The position numbers were made by a program, and so were the translations under genes. Below the pieces are notes generated by a model that was not told the origin of the DNA, searched no databases, and saw only the letters and a program-made list of their open reading frames with translations. This document shows positions 32,847 to 45,044 of a stretch of DNA of 64,000 nucleotides, one piece after another (position 1 is the first letter of the stretch; each line of letters starts with the position of its first letter). This DNA comes from Symbiodinium kawagutii (lineage: Eukaryota > Sar > Dinophyceae > Suessiales > Symbiodiniaceae). The DNA lies in NCBI GenBank assembly GCA_009767595.1, contig VSDK01001179.1:62692-126691 (forward strand), read 5' to 3'.

Positions 32847-33526
32847 GGCACTACCGTCATTGCAGTCGTCAAGCTTCCTGAAACACTCATGAGCGATCGG
32901 CCACTGGTGGGCTGACCTGCGTTCAATGGATGTTCCTGGCTTGATGGTGTTGTAAGGACTACAGGGCTAGGCTTATATGCAAGATCTCTAAGTTGTCGTT
33001 CGGGGTTGGGCTCATGCTTGGTATTGGATCGTCTGCGGTTCCAACGGCAATCATTGCGGCTCACTCTAAGTCCATAGATCCGGGCATTCTTCCTAACGAA
33101 TCCACACTTGAGTTCCCTCAGCTTCCCATCGAACTCGCCGATGGCCTGTCCAAGTTTCCTCAAGAGCTTCCTACGTTGGATCCTGGCCAACAACTTGGCC
33201 CTCCTCAGATCCTTCGGACTAAAAGGTCTCAGCCGCATCATCCGGTGCAGCCGACGCAGCCGGACATTCAAGTTGGCCAGCCCCCACGGTGGGATCTCCA
33301 CCTCAGTTGCCACCGCCCGCCACCAGGGCTCATCCGCAAAGCCCACCTGGTGATCTGACCAGTTGCCATGGCCGACATCCGTCTCTGACAAGTGCGTGGT
33401 CACATTGATGATGTCTGTGCGGTTAGTAGCACTGGCCGTGGTAACTAAACCAGTACTACTACCCAACACAGGCACCACCAATGCGACCAACAACACCGCC
33501 ATCGACTTGCACAGCTGGGTAAACAT
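32723..33526 (-). CDS. ORF0: extra retrotransposon ORF upstream of gag
   Basis: 267 codons from ATG at 33526, about 85 bp after the primer-binding site and the first ATG of the element RNA. Residues 1-25 look like a signal peptide or membrane anchor (MFTQLCKSMAVLLVALVVPV). Possible N-glycosylation sites follow (NRT, NVT, NWS), then a strongly basic Arg/Lys/Leu region (about 87-165, with RLRRLHRMMRLRPFSPKDL), and near the C-terminus a hydrophobic stretch (TVVPWLALCCMVI). It overlaps the open gag frame by about 240 bp; gag is in its -1 frame. I recognise no family. It could be an envelope-like or membrane-targeting factor, or the true N-terminus of Gag reached by frameshift or splicing. Confidence 0.6.
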   Translation of the reverse strand: MFTQLCKSMAVLLVALVVPVLGSSTGLVTTASATNRTDIINVTTHLSETDVGHGNWSDHQVGFADEPWWRAVATEVEIPPWGLANLNVRLRRLHRMMRLRPFSPKDLRRAKLLARIQRRKLLRKLGQAIGEFDGKLRELKCGFVRKNARIYGLRVSRNDCRWNRRRSNTKHEPNPERQLRDLAYKPSPVVLTTPSSQEHPLNAGQPTSGRSLMSVSGSLTTAMTVVPWLALCCMVIREVGSNILGYPRTGPPKWKVIIPLAIGVEMC

Positions 33527-33599
33527 GGTAGATGCTGTTGAACTTGTGGGGTGACCAACCCGATGTGATGAATGCCAAGGTTTTCCGCTGGGGTTTCCA

Positions 33600-33611
33600 G
33601 CTCCGCTACCA
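33600..33611 (-). promoter_or_regulatory. Primer-binding site, initiator-tRNA-like
   Basis: Directly after the 5' LTR the coding strand reads TGGTAGCGGAGC. Its complement would be a tRNA end GCTCCGCTACCA, with U72, A73 and CCA. An A1:U72 pair with A73 is typical of eukaryotic initiator tRNA-Met. There is no spacer between LTR and site. Confidence 0.75.
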
Positions 33612-33804
33612 AGTCGAAAAACAGGTGTCCTATGCAGCTTAGCTAATTAGTGAAGTGTGAAGGGTTTCCACTGAAGTAGCTCTGCACACCTTTTGTCCTC
33701 GTGTCGAACAATGAAGTCTTGTGTTGATCTAGATCGAGCTCTGAGCCAAGTGCCATGGTAGCAACAACATGTAGTTACAAGGCCCTACAGGGTACCATTC
33801 AAGT
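33612..33804 (-). repeat. 5' LTR
   Basis: The second 193-bp copy, upstream of the genes on the minus strand. It should contain the element's promoter, but I see no obvious TATA box. Confidence 0.95.
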
Positions 33805-33809
33805 TAGTG
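33805..33809. repeat. Target site duplication, right (TAGTG)
   Basis: Exact match of the left duplication, abutting the last LTR base. Confidence 0.85.
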
Positions 33810-36800
33810 GCTGATGATGATGGTTGATGATGGCTATTGCATTTTGATCAACAAAGAACAAACAACCATGCATATTGATGGTTAACGATCAACAATAATC
33901 AATAAAATGACGATTCACGATCGACAAGAAGCGACAGTAGAGCCAAATTGTCATATAATGGCCACGGCCCCTAGAGCGTGTATCGGTGTGGATGAATGGT
34001 TCAAGCGTGGTTTGATTCTGGCGATAGAAAGTATGGGTGATGGTGGTCAAAAACAAACAATCATGGAGAGATATAATTAACCAACACTAATAGAGATATA
34101 CCAATCAAAGAAGTGTTTCAAACCTTTAATATCCAAAATTACACCAGTATCATCCAATATCCATTTCCCAATACTAGTGAAGATATTGTACACTAATAAG
34201 ATATACCACCCAAGTAGAGATATGTTCCTTTCCCACTAGGTCTTCATACACCAGCTCTTGTGACGCTTAGCTGATGGATCAAATTCACCAACCTCAACTG
34301 GTGCGGGTTCTGGGTGGTACATTTAGATTTGAACAGACGTTAACCATCTAGTCACTATGATAGCATTAAGGGGTAAGACTACTTATAGTAATTATAGTGG
34401 CGAACGCTCACGAATTGACGGTGCCCAACCCTTGTCCATGGCTTGGCGTTCTGTGGCCCCCCACGCCGGAGCAGGAGCTCCTGCAGGGTTCACCTGGTCA
34501 CTGCTGGCACTTTTTGGGCCAGGGTCAAGTGCCAAGAGGATGGATATAGAATTGGTACCAGAGGGCTTGGATCCAGCCACTAGTAATGGATATTGCTAGT
34601 TGGTGGTTGATTAATGGTCAATTCGTCAATTCTTTAAGGTGAAATGAAATAACCAACTAATATCAACTAGTAGTCTCCAGGTATCTCCAGATTCTTGGGG
34701 CTATATCATTCCTATAATGGACAAGCCCATGTATATAATTCACAAAAAATAGATGCAGGCGATCACCAAAAACACTGCTTAAAATTTCGACACATACGTA
34801 CACGTGTGGCTTGAATGAAGAAGAACCTTCCGGTCACCAAAATGACAATACCTCCAAGGCTGACTGCCGGTTTGACAGCCAAAGCACTCTAAATCCAGAA
34901 AAGTTCCTATGTTTCCTTAGAGGGAAATTATCACCAAGGGCACATGAAGCATAGTGAAGCCATGACAAGATGATATGAACACAAGTCAAACATATGGGTC
35001 AACGAAGTCGGTGACTTAGAGATCGTCCAATACATGGAATGTCCTAGGTAAGAGTCAATCAAAATTGACAATAGGTGAAGAAGATGATTCACATTCCAGC
35101 AAAAACCATCGTGCTTATTGTTTGGGACTTTTGGATACCAACACCAAGCATGCCACGTGTTGATCAACCTGGTTTCTTCCAAAAAGCCCAGAAGTGGGTA
35201 TGTGTGGCATTGCCATTTCCTTTGACCCGTGGGAGGCAACTTCAAACAAGAGCAGTGATCACCAGATTATGAGCGTGACAGATTTACAAGCAGCCGAAGA
35301 AGAAAATCGCACCCAAGCCACCAAACCAACCCAACCCAATTCAACTAACTCAAACAAATCAACCCCACCCAACCGAACCTAATCCAATCCACCCCACCCA
35401 GCATCTTGTCCAACAAAACCCGCCACCTTCACGGCAGAAGGCTCTCCAGTTGCAGACCTTGGATGGCATGATGCCTCGTTGGTCAGTGGCGGATGCCTTC
35501 ACTAGCCACGCTGATGGATGGAAATGGAAATGGATGCTTGGAAGTAGCCGTTTCTGAACTGCATACATAGTTGCATACATCGTTGCATACATTTCATAGT
35601 TGCTTGCATCTCTATATGCATACATTTACACATATATTACCCATAAGTACACATACACATATTTGGCCGCAACCTGTGTGTAGGTTGCCCAACCCCACTT
35701 ATCTGAGCTACTAGCAACGATTACCAGCAGGTTATCAACTAGCGTGATCCAGAGAGGGTATGGCAACGTATTCTCTCATATTGCCACTGACATGCCTCAC
35801 ATTGTTAGTGATGCGCATTCTTTCGGCTAGTGCTAGTTTTTTTGTTGGGCACACTTTCCCAGGTATAACTGTATAACCATTGGTTGATCATGAGTAGTAC
35901 TCTGGCCAATAATGTTGCTGATGGCTAGTAATCATGCCTAATTGCACTGGTGGATTAGAGCGAGGGTGGATATTGGCTAGTAACCTGGCTTGTGTTGCGG
36001 TTGATAACAGTCAATAATCTGAATGACAACCAGAATGTTACCAACTGTAATCCAGAACCGTCGTTCACCTAACCATGGATGCTAATAACCAAAATGTCAA
36101 CCTTCCACGGTATCCATTCACATCCTCTGACGCGAAAATAGTATACTAAGAATCCATATCCGTTGTTAACCCATCATTCACTCTCATTGACCCATCGTCA
36201 TTCACCTTGAAGTACCAATCGTTAACCATCATGAACCATCAAATATCATCATTCAGCTTCAAATACCCATCTTCAACCATCACTAACCATCATTACAGAA
36301 TCATCTTAATCACCAAATAAACTCAACATCTGAGCACCGCCTTTCTCAAAGGGCGCCCCCACGCAGGTGCAAGTGCCGGCACGATGTGCGCTGCGGCAGG
36401 GCTGGCAGCAGCCTGTGTAGCAAGGATTTTTGCAAACACCCACCCAAAAATTGTTCAGTAAACAATGGTTACCCCAAAATTGTTAAGCATTGTTGATAAT
36501 TGCGAAAAAATGGTTGGTTATTGGTTCAACAAGGGAGTTTATGGTCATCTAAGGCTTAAGTATGGTCAGTAATGGTGACTTGATACTACTGTTCTTCATT
36601 GATCATTATAAACTCAATCTATTTTTCTCACCTGACCCCCACGTCCTCCATCACTCTCTGATGCTCTCCCTTAGGGGTGGTTCAGCCCATAGCACCAGCA
36701 CCAGAAATCACCATCGCGGCTGCTGGTTCCGGCACCGCACCTGCGGTATACTGTTGGCCTCGACGCCTTTCATCACAGCAGACCTGGTCACAGCATCGTG

Positions 36801-38350
36801 ACTGCACCAGCCAATAGTGACAAGAATTTCAAAGCATGTCCATGTCGAAACAATTTGCATACTGGGACAAGACAATTAACATCTAGCAACCTTAGTGACT
36901 TGAACGATTGATCACTATTTTTTGATCATAGTATATCATAGTGATCCTAGACATCATGATTCCAAGAGTGGTGAGTAGTGACTTCAAACGTAGTGATGAT
37001 CCTCCGTAGCTGATTTTCAAAGGTGGACTCCTACACTTGGGGGGCCAAACAATCACTTGCGCAGCGCACACAACTTTCACGTCACGAATTCTACGGCGAT
37101 TGCACACACGACACAGTGGCGAATGTTGTGGGGACACCTTTAGGTTCATGTTTGGGGGACAGGGGGGGACAGGGGGTTATCCAGAAAGAAGTACAGTAAT
37201 GACTATTGCCATTGACCATCATCAATCCGTCTCATGTTTTTAGCATGTCTGACCATCTATCAACTACCATGAACCATTGATTGACCATGATCCACCAGTG
37301 TTATAGCCATCCGTCAAAGTCATCATTATTGCTTAACATTGATTAACTATCATCAACTGATGGTGATTATACCGGTTGACCCATGGATCACTGCCATCGC
37401 CGGGGACCTCCACCGGTTCCGTCTGCTCCCAAACCGTGGTTGGAAGCCCCACTCCGGTGGCGGAGCGAAGGCGGCCATGGGCGCGGCTGCGACCTGTGTC
37501 AGGCACGGTGAAGTAATGAGAAATGCATGGGGTACACGAATGGGTAATTGATTGAAAAAAAAATACCATTAATTAACCAATTACAAGTTTAACCATCAAT
37601 TATAAGTTACCATCAATTAATTTACCATTGAAAACGTTAATTATCAGTTTAACCATCAATTACATTGATGAATTAATCACCATCAGTTTTTCCATGATCA
37701 GTTTACACTAATGGTTCATGATGGTCATGGTTAAACTGATGGTTAATTCATGGTAATGTGCTTGTTAATGATAGCTAATGCCATCTTCACAATATCATGT
37801 AATGGTGACTTGGTGGGTAGTACTGGTTAATGATGGTCAATCTGAGATTAATGATGGTTGATGATGGCTGATGATGACTGATGCTGATTGATGATGGCTG
37901 ATGATGGTCGGCAACAACTAATGATGGTAAAAGATGGTGAATGATGCTGAACTACATAAGATCGTTGCTGAAAAAGGTTGACAAGCTTCGACCAGCAATG
38001 CTTGACCAGCAATCATCACAAGCCAGAATGAGATAGTAGGTCATAATGATGAATAAGAGCAGCTCATCTTATTGGATCCTCATTGATCCAAATGGCTTTT
38101 ATGGCTAAGCTTTCGGCATATAGGTTCATCTGGCCACCATCCTGAAAAAAACATTGCTGGGATAGTGGTTGCAAGAATCATGCTTGGCCGATAGCAGCTG
38201 GTGATGGTTGGATTGCAACCATTTACGATCCGCTGTGTTTGACCATCATCAACCATCATTCTCAGCCATCATTCTCAACCATAATATACCGCCATTATCC
38301 GCCGGACTAAGCATTGCATTCATTCTCAACCACCCTTCACCGGTCCACCA
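33810..38350. other. Intron or intergenic sequence, few candidate exons
   Basis: AT-rich flank of the retrotransposon with CCATCATCAACC words and tandem TTGCATACAT units near 35570. GC-rich islands at 34420-34540, 35405-35510, 36345-36430, 36690-36790 and 37385-37515 may be exons. The island at 35430 has a CACGGCAG acceptor and the plus frame KALQLQTLDGMMPRWSVADA. Both strands are open at several of them, so they are not called. Confidence 0.4.
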
Positions 38351-38351
38351 G

Positions 38352-38505
38352 GCCCCGCTACTTGTCGTGTCTCCCAAGTTGCACCTGGCTCTGTCTCAAA
38401 CGGCGACTCAACACCGGTGCTTCAAACCTCGGTGACGTGTCACCAAGGGAGCCGACAACTCGTGGGTCGTAGCTCACTGTCGTCCGAAAACATCGTGGTT
38501 GATGC
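38352..38505 (+). CDS. Candidate host exon
   Basis: The plus frame is open for more than 50 codons after the acceptor GGTCCACCAG. It reads PATCRVSQVAPGSVSNGDST and then a Ser-rich stretch with SSLSSENIVVDAGAW. A GC donor (GATGCCG/GCGCATG) fits the end. No minus frame is open as far. Family unknown. Confidence 0.35.
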
Positions 38506-38943
38506 CGGCGCATGGGTGATCAATGGGTGATCCATGGTTGATCTATGGTTGATCTGGGTGATCTATGGTTGATTGATGGTCTATTTATCCTAATAAGTGT
38601 TGACAGTGATTGCGGATTGTTCATGCTGATTCACTGCGACTAATCAACGGTGGCACATACTCATTAACAATGGGAAAAAGGTTCAAACTCTGAATAGAAA
38701 AGCCTGATCAAAAAACAGCCGTCCAAATGGTGTGTCTTCATGATGCATATACCAACCTTCACCAATCCGAATCTATCTCCAGTGTGTTCTGTTTGACTTT
38801 ATGTCCTAGCCCTTATAGCAACTGGTCTCACTGGCGAATCGTGGTCCCTTGACGAGGTAACTGGTTTCCACAAATAGCCTCAATGGTCAATGGAAAAATA
38901 AGTCCATGTCAGTGATGCCAGGCTTTCCCTAGAACAGATCAGA

Positions 38944-39056
38944 TGGGTGTTCGCGACCCCCCAAAATGGTTTCTTTATTGCTATGATGATGGAAATGAGT
39001 AATTACTAAACAAAATGGGTGTTTGATGATTTGAGGTCCCACATTTTCAGCAACAC
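38944..39056 (-). mobile_element. Introner-like foldback element inside a candidate 128-bp intron
   Basis: The arms GGGTGTT...GACCCCCCAAAA and TTTGAGGTCCC...AACACCC are inverted copies. On the minus strand the element begins exactly at a GT donor (GTGCGG/GTGTTGCTG). The intron would end at TGTTCTAG (38929), so the element fills almost the whole 128-bp intron. Confidence 0.45.
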
Positions 39057-39180
39057 CCGCACGGTGCTTGTCTGCACTGGTGCCCAGGAACGGCGCAGGT
39101 GCAGGGGCTGCTGCCAGCATCGATGCCTGGCTTCGGTTCTTATCCCATGGTGCTTGGGGTGCTTGGGGGGCCACATTCCC
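39057..39180 (-). CDS. Candidate host exon ending at an introner-like element
   Basis: The minus frame reads PQAPWDKNRSQASMLAAAPA and then PAPFLGTSADKHRA, ending at the donor GTGCGG/GTGTTG. Ala/Pro-rich. A plus frame is also open. The donor coinciding with the inverted-repeat edge supports the minus reading. Family unknown. Confidence 0.35.
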
Positions 39181-40331
39181 ATGTTGAGAAACCTGGTGAA
39201 GTCAAGGTGCATTGGTGCCTCGTAGTGATTGCATTGAAAGCTGCTTGCTCATGGCAAATAGTGGTTCAACTCTGTAGTGATCATTGAATGCTACTTGTTA
39301 ACGGCAAATAATGGTTCAACTTATTCTCTGGGAAACTAAGGTGGAAGGTCAAATCACTTTTTTCGATAGGTCAACAGTGGGAAACCATCAAAAAGCAGCG
39401 GATTTTCCATTTCCAGGTTAGGTGTGTCATGATTCATAACGAGCATCCCCATGGCCAAAGTCGTAGTTGTTTCCCGTGATGGTGGGTGCTTGAACGTGGC
39501 CATGCAGGGTTGCAACAAAAATGTTCGAAAGGGATTACAGTACAACGATTGTCAATTTCAAGCACTGAAATGATGGTCCGTGGATCTGTTTTTGGTGAAG
39601 TAGTGTCAATGCCCAGAGAGATTGCATGTATCCATGGGATTCAGGATGCTGATCCCCTGAGGGGTTAGTTGTTAGAACCACACATGGCCGGTAGAGCTGT
39701 TTCATTTGAGTGGTAACACGTGGGGTGAATCTGCTCTCTGCGTGTCCCCTTCACTCTCAGCGATGAAGTAAACATCTACAGAAACAAGCCCATCTGCCAC
39801 TCAACATCAAGTATCGCTGACCATTCATTAAGCGTTTCCAATCCATTCTTGGCTGTTAACATCAATGGGCTCGAAAAAATATCGAAGTTTTGGAAGCTCA
39901 AGAGAGGTCTCAAGAACCGCATAAGCCAAAGCCGTGCCAAGTTTTCAGAGGGAAACCAAAGTCTGCCCGTGGGATCTCAATTGCTGATCCCAACCCCGCC
40001 ATGCTGGTTGGGTAACCCACGCTTCAAATTCAAACCTCTCACGGATTACCATACGGTGATATGCTAGCCAATGTCATATCCAAAAAAACTGATATGAATA
40101 CGCGTTCATTTGCAAATGTGTGCGTTTCCCTCACTTCATGTGATGATCCTAATCAAATTCAGCTTGGCAATCCCCTAGGCAACAACCATATAGGAGGTAA
40201 GATCCTATGCTAATTATATTGAATTCATCTGGTTGGTTCTACCCACTTGATCGTTGGTTGATACACCAAAGCCACTGCGTCCTGGCTGGTCATGAAACAT
40301 CTGCTGCTTAGGCTGGCCCATCGTTACCCAG

Positions 40332-43300
40332 CTATTCACCGTTGAACTGCTGGACGCTGGCCTGTTGCAGCAGTGCAGCGGCATCGGTGCTTCCATCAGA
40401 CAGCTTTTGCAAAGCCTCCTTGAGCTTCTTTTCCCTCAGCTACGCCAAATGCCCAGGATGTTGGATCGTGTGGGTAGAGTAATTAGTGCTTAGGTGATTT
40501 CAGATTATATTACAGTACGCTTCTTTTACCATCAATTCGTGGTTCCCCTTGGGCGTCAGCAACCAATCAAGCCCTAAGGTGTCCTCATGGCAACCAGTAA
40601 CATGGTACCTTCCATTCGTATCTGGGAGGGCCATCCTGGCAATATTTTTTTTTGCATTGGACCATGTCCATAGATTTTGGTGTACACATGCATCGATCAT
40701 CGACGTGCAAATGCGCGTGTCAATACATCAATGACAGCATGTTTTAGGTGTGCTTTTGCTATCAAGTCTGATGTAACAGACGACATGTTCTTGCTCCCTT
40801 CACCCAAAAGGTCTGCAAGTAATTGAAGTTATGCCACTGTTCGGCATAACGAACAACTAGCTTAGCTACAGTGGCTAGCAAGTTGCTCAAATTCCATTTT
40901 AATCAAATTGCACTCTGAAAGAAAAAGCAACAGTCCCTGGACATGATTGGTAATCTCAAGTTGTGGGCTGTCTCGCCTGCATGCCTTGTGCTGCAGGAGG
41001 TCCATGCCAACAACTCAAGAAACACCCCTCAATCAATGCAAACTCTCCAGGGTTTAGCATCCATCCAGCCCTTCAACCCAACAGCATATCCTCTGGTCGA
41101 ACACTCGCGGAGTTTAGCATCAGAATTCTATGCTATGCCAAACTTTTTTACTCCCAGTCCCAAAGGCCATTGATGCTGGGCATCCGCACTTCCTCTCCTG
41201 CCTGGCCACGTAGTCCTGTTGCAACACAGTGGCAGGGCCGGGATGTCAACACTTGGCAATGATGATACAATCATGCTATATGAAGTGTTGCTTTGTCGCG
41301 CTATGGCGGCATAGTCTACCCGGTCACTCTGGTTCTCGTTGAAACCTCCTGAACGTTATCTTTGCTACTGACTCGATATGAACCAACTATCATGGAGTAC
41401 CAGCGACAACCAACCCCCACAAATCCATAGATCCCAGCGCTCAAATGGATAGTTCTAATCACTCCTGGGGCATGTTCAAGAGGGCTACAGAGCGGCATGA
41501 GCCACAAAAAGTTTTTTACAGGGACCAGTGTTGGCCAAAAGTTGCTGATCATTTGTCAGAACGGCCTTGTTTGTCTTAGCTACAAGAATATTTATCCAAA
41601 CTGTTTACTGGTAGTGTTCAATGGTGAGCCACGTCTCAAAATCTCAGTAGGAAAAGGTCAAAATGTTTATATAGTTAAAAAGAAAATCGCCCACCATTAT
41701 AATCCTTCGATGGCGCCTGAGAATGGCGTATGGAACCCACCGAACCATCATAGATTTGATCCGCTTTGGAGATAAAGTCGGTGACAAACAATGCCAGTTA
41801 TGAGTTATGACTGGGATAACAACTGGACCCTATTCTGCTGAAAGCCAGGATTACAGCATGTGGCTACAGTACAATCAATGAATTCGGTAGCTACATTTAT
41901 GGATATAGTTTCCTTCATATTTATATGGCTATGTGCCAGTAGGGTAAGCAGTAACCCGCCAAAAAATGATCATATTGATATGTCTTACTTTGTATTTCTA
42001 TCTTGATATTGTCACACTTACTTCCCGTTGTTCGAAGGTGGATGAGCCCGCCAATTAGCCCTTCCCTCTCCTCGTATTGGCGACTGGTCTTCAGGAGCAA
42101 AGTGGCCTGCTTCTCCCAGGCCTCACCGTGATGCAATGGGTGAACCCGACTGGGTGAACTGAGCCCTGCCATAGTGGAAACAAAGATGCACTCCGCAGCT
42201 ACCCTGAGATATCTTGAGATGCACGAAGGGTAGGTTACCACGGGAGGTTGGGACCAATGAGGTCAGTGCCATCTACTTTTCCCGCGGGGAGCACAGCAAC
42301 TGATGACGATCCCCTGGTTTCATGGGTGTGTTACCCAGGTTCCGAATCGCCCTTGGAGTCGGACCATCTGGCTCTGTCTCACCCAGTATCCATGGTTGGA
42401 CAAGTCTTCAAAGGCCCCAGCTTTCCAACTTTGTTCATTGTGAGCCGGGCAAGCTGTTTCATCCGGAAGTTTTCCATCGACATCGAATACGCTGATAGGG
42501 GAAGATAAGCAGTGTGTGTGTGTGTTGTACACATGTATGTTTTACTTTGTTCATGCTTCAAATCTCCAGGGTAGGTAGTAGTTTCCCTAGTTATAACCAA
42601 TCTTAGCCAACTAGGAGGCCCCTCCTTGTATGGCCTTATGATGCCTTCTGATCTACCGACCCATCATTATACCTATCCAAGCCATCCATGGCTGCAGCGC
42701 TGATCTCCTCGGCTACTTGGAGGTCCCTCATCTTGGCATTTTTGTACACCGCTGCAGCGACCTCGGTGCAACGGTTACTGCGAGGCAGAGATGTTGGGGC
42801 TCAGTACCCCATGTGACGATGATGTATAGGAAATGATTGCATTTGTTTGGATCAATGATTGTATATCTATCTTTGTACTTGTTTCTTGAAGTGTTTTGAA
42901 TGATATGTGAACATCTCAATTGAGTCCATCAATACACACAGCTGTTATATAGTCATTGAGTCGCCAACTTCACGGCTTTGTCAACCGGCAGTTTGTCAAG
43001 TCTTGACCGCACCTGTTCAGAAACTCCTGGAGATAAACGGCATCCCAAGTCCACCAAGTTCCAGGGCGCTGCAGTACTGGCCAATTGATAGGGACTCCCA
43101 TCATATGTCAATTCCAAAGAACCAGGACTGGAACCACTAGTAAATCATGACTAAAATCATTCACCATTTATTATATCCAGTAGTAAATCAACATGAGTAA
43201 TTGGAAAATCGTTGAGTAGATCATTAGCAATATTGATTGTCAACAATTCAAACCAAAATTACAGTATTAATTACCACCCGTTAGTCAATAAATCATTTAC

Positions 43301-44956
43301 CACTATTCAACAAAATGACCGTTAGAATCATTGACCATGGACATTTACAGAATCAACTCCCATCAACAATATCAACCGGGGGGTTGTTTTGCCTTGGGAG
43401 CCTTAATGTTAGCGTAAAGTAATCTTGATGTCTAAGGTAAGTCAACCCAATACACTAGTTGGTACATATTGGTACATATCCTATTGTTGACCATCATTGT
43501 CAGGTTTTGATGATTGCTGCCCGTTGTTCTTTATAAACCACAGTTCACCCCATGGCGATACCCACCTCCACCCAGAAGATGTCATAGTCAAGCTATGCCC
43601 AAATATCATCCCTGGGCTCTCCCGCAACAGCCTTCTGTGCTGCATGCGCGCGTGCGGCATCTTCCCAACCTGCAACCAAACGCAATCGCATGCTGCAATT
43701 GCCTGAAGAGTTAGAACATGAGTGACTCAATGATGCGGTGTCACCATCACCTCTTGCTGTCTAAACTATGGAGAAGCAGAACGGCCCAGTGCCGGCTAGG
43801 ATTGTGTGTCGTGAATTCATCATCACTGCCATGCGATTTCCCTTCCAACATTGGTGCACCCAAATCCTCGATTGAGATACCCAAACTCTTGAGGCCTTAG
43901 GATTGCCGCGATGGACCAACACGTCACCGGCACTCAAGTGTGAGATTGTCCAAAAATCATGGCATTGCTAAAGCATCCCAAAATGATCACTAAACGTACC
44001 ACCCCTTTTGGCTCCCAAACTGTTGGTTGAACACAGATTCACAGTTTCATTCGCTGGACAATTCTCCCTCAAAATCATCTTGTGATTTTTGGGATTGAAA
44101 CATTCTCATCTACCCGAATATTCTCCCTAGAAATTCTCTTCCTCCGGGTTTTCCATTGAACCCACTGGGCTTAGGCGCCCGCCCGGCCTGCGCGAATCTT
44201 CACTGCCTCACCTGCATCCTTGCGTGCGTCAATGATCACGTCCTGCGCGCAGAATCATGGGGGAATATGAGGTTGACTTGTGGTTGATAATTCTTGATTA
44301 CATGGTATATGCGTCAGGTACATGGTGGTTTCTCAGAATAGGAGACCCGCAAAAATGGATGGTTGATCACAGTAAATGGGTAGTGTTGGATGATTCGGGG
44401 GGTCCCCTATTTCGAGAAACCCCACGTAAGGTTTATGGATTTGTCCAATATGAGCGGTCAATCTTATGGGGGATGATCATAGGGAAAACATGGGAAAACA
44501 ATGGTTGACGATAATTAGCGGTGGGTGTTTGTGCATGGCCATGCTGGTACCTCTGACCATCCAAGTTCATAACATTTCACCACTATGACAAAAGGGAAAC
44601 CATCAGTTTAAAGGCACACCATTTATGGACAAACCATAGAACTATAACTCTTGATAGTGTTGATAACTATGGTCATTCATTGGTGGCGTATCTTGATGAT
44701 TGTTCATAATTAACGTACATTAGATGTTGGTCTTGGCATCTTTTGAACACAGTACCTATTGATACTTGTCAATTTTGTCTGAGAAGCATCTTCATACGTC
44801 TGGGAAGTTTTTGCACAAACATCTTGAAATCGGATGCAAATCATGCCCTGATGTACTGTAAATCATGCTGTTCGGTGATGTCACTGTGAGATCAACAACC
44901 CAGAAGGAACGACCACCAGCAAAGATCCAGACAAAAATGAACAAGTGCAAACAACA

Positions 44957-45044
<88 letters not shown>

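Larger units (their letters stand above)
21896..33804 (-). mobile_element. Complete Ty1/copia-type LTR retrotransposon
   Basis: The element is bounded by two 193-bp direct repeats and flanked by the exact duplication TAGTG at 21891-21895 and 33805-33809. On the minus strand the order is 5' LTR, primer-binding site, ORF0, Gag-protease, then pol with a methyltransferase-like domain, integrase, reverse transcriptase and RNase H, then 3' LTR. Integrase before reverse transcriptase is the copia order. The LTR copies read as identical, so insertion was recent. The termini (ACTT...GACT on the coding strand) are not the usual TG...CA. At 11.9 kb it is about twice a classical copia element, because of extra domains. 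An in-frame TAA in pol may disable this copy. Confidence 0.95.
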
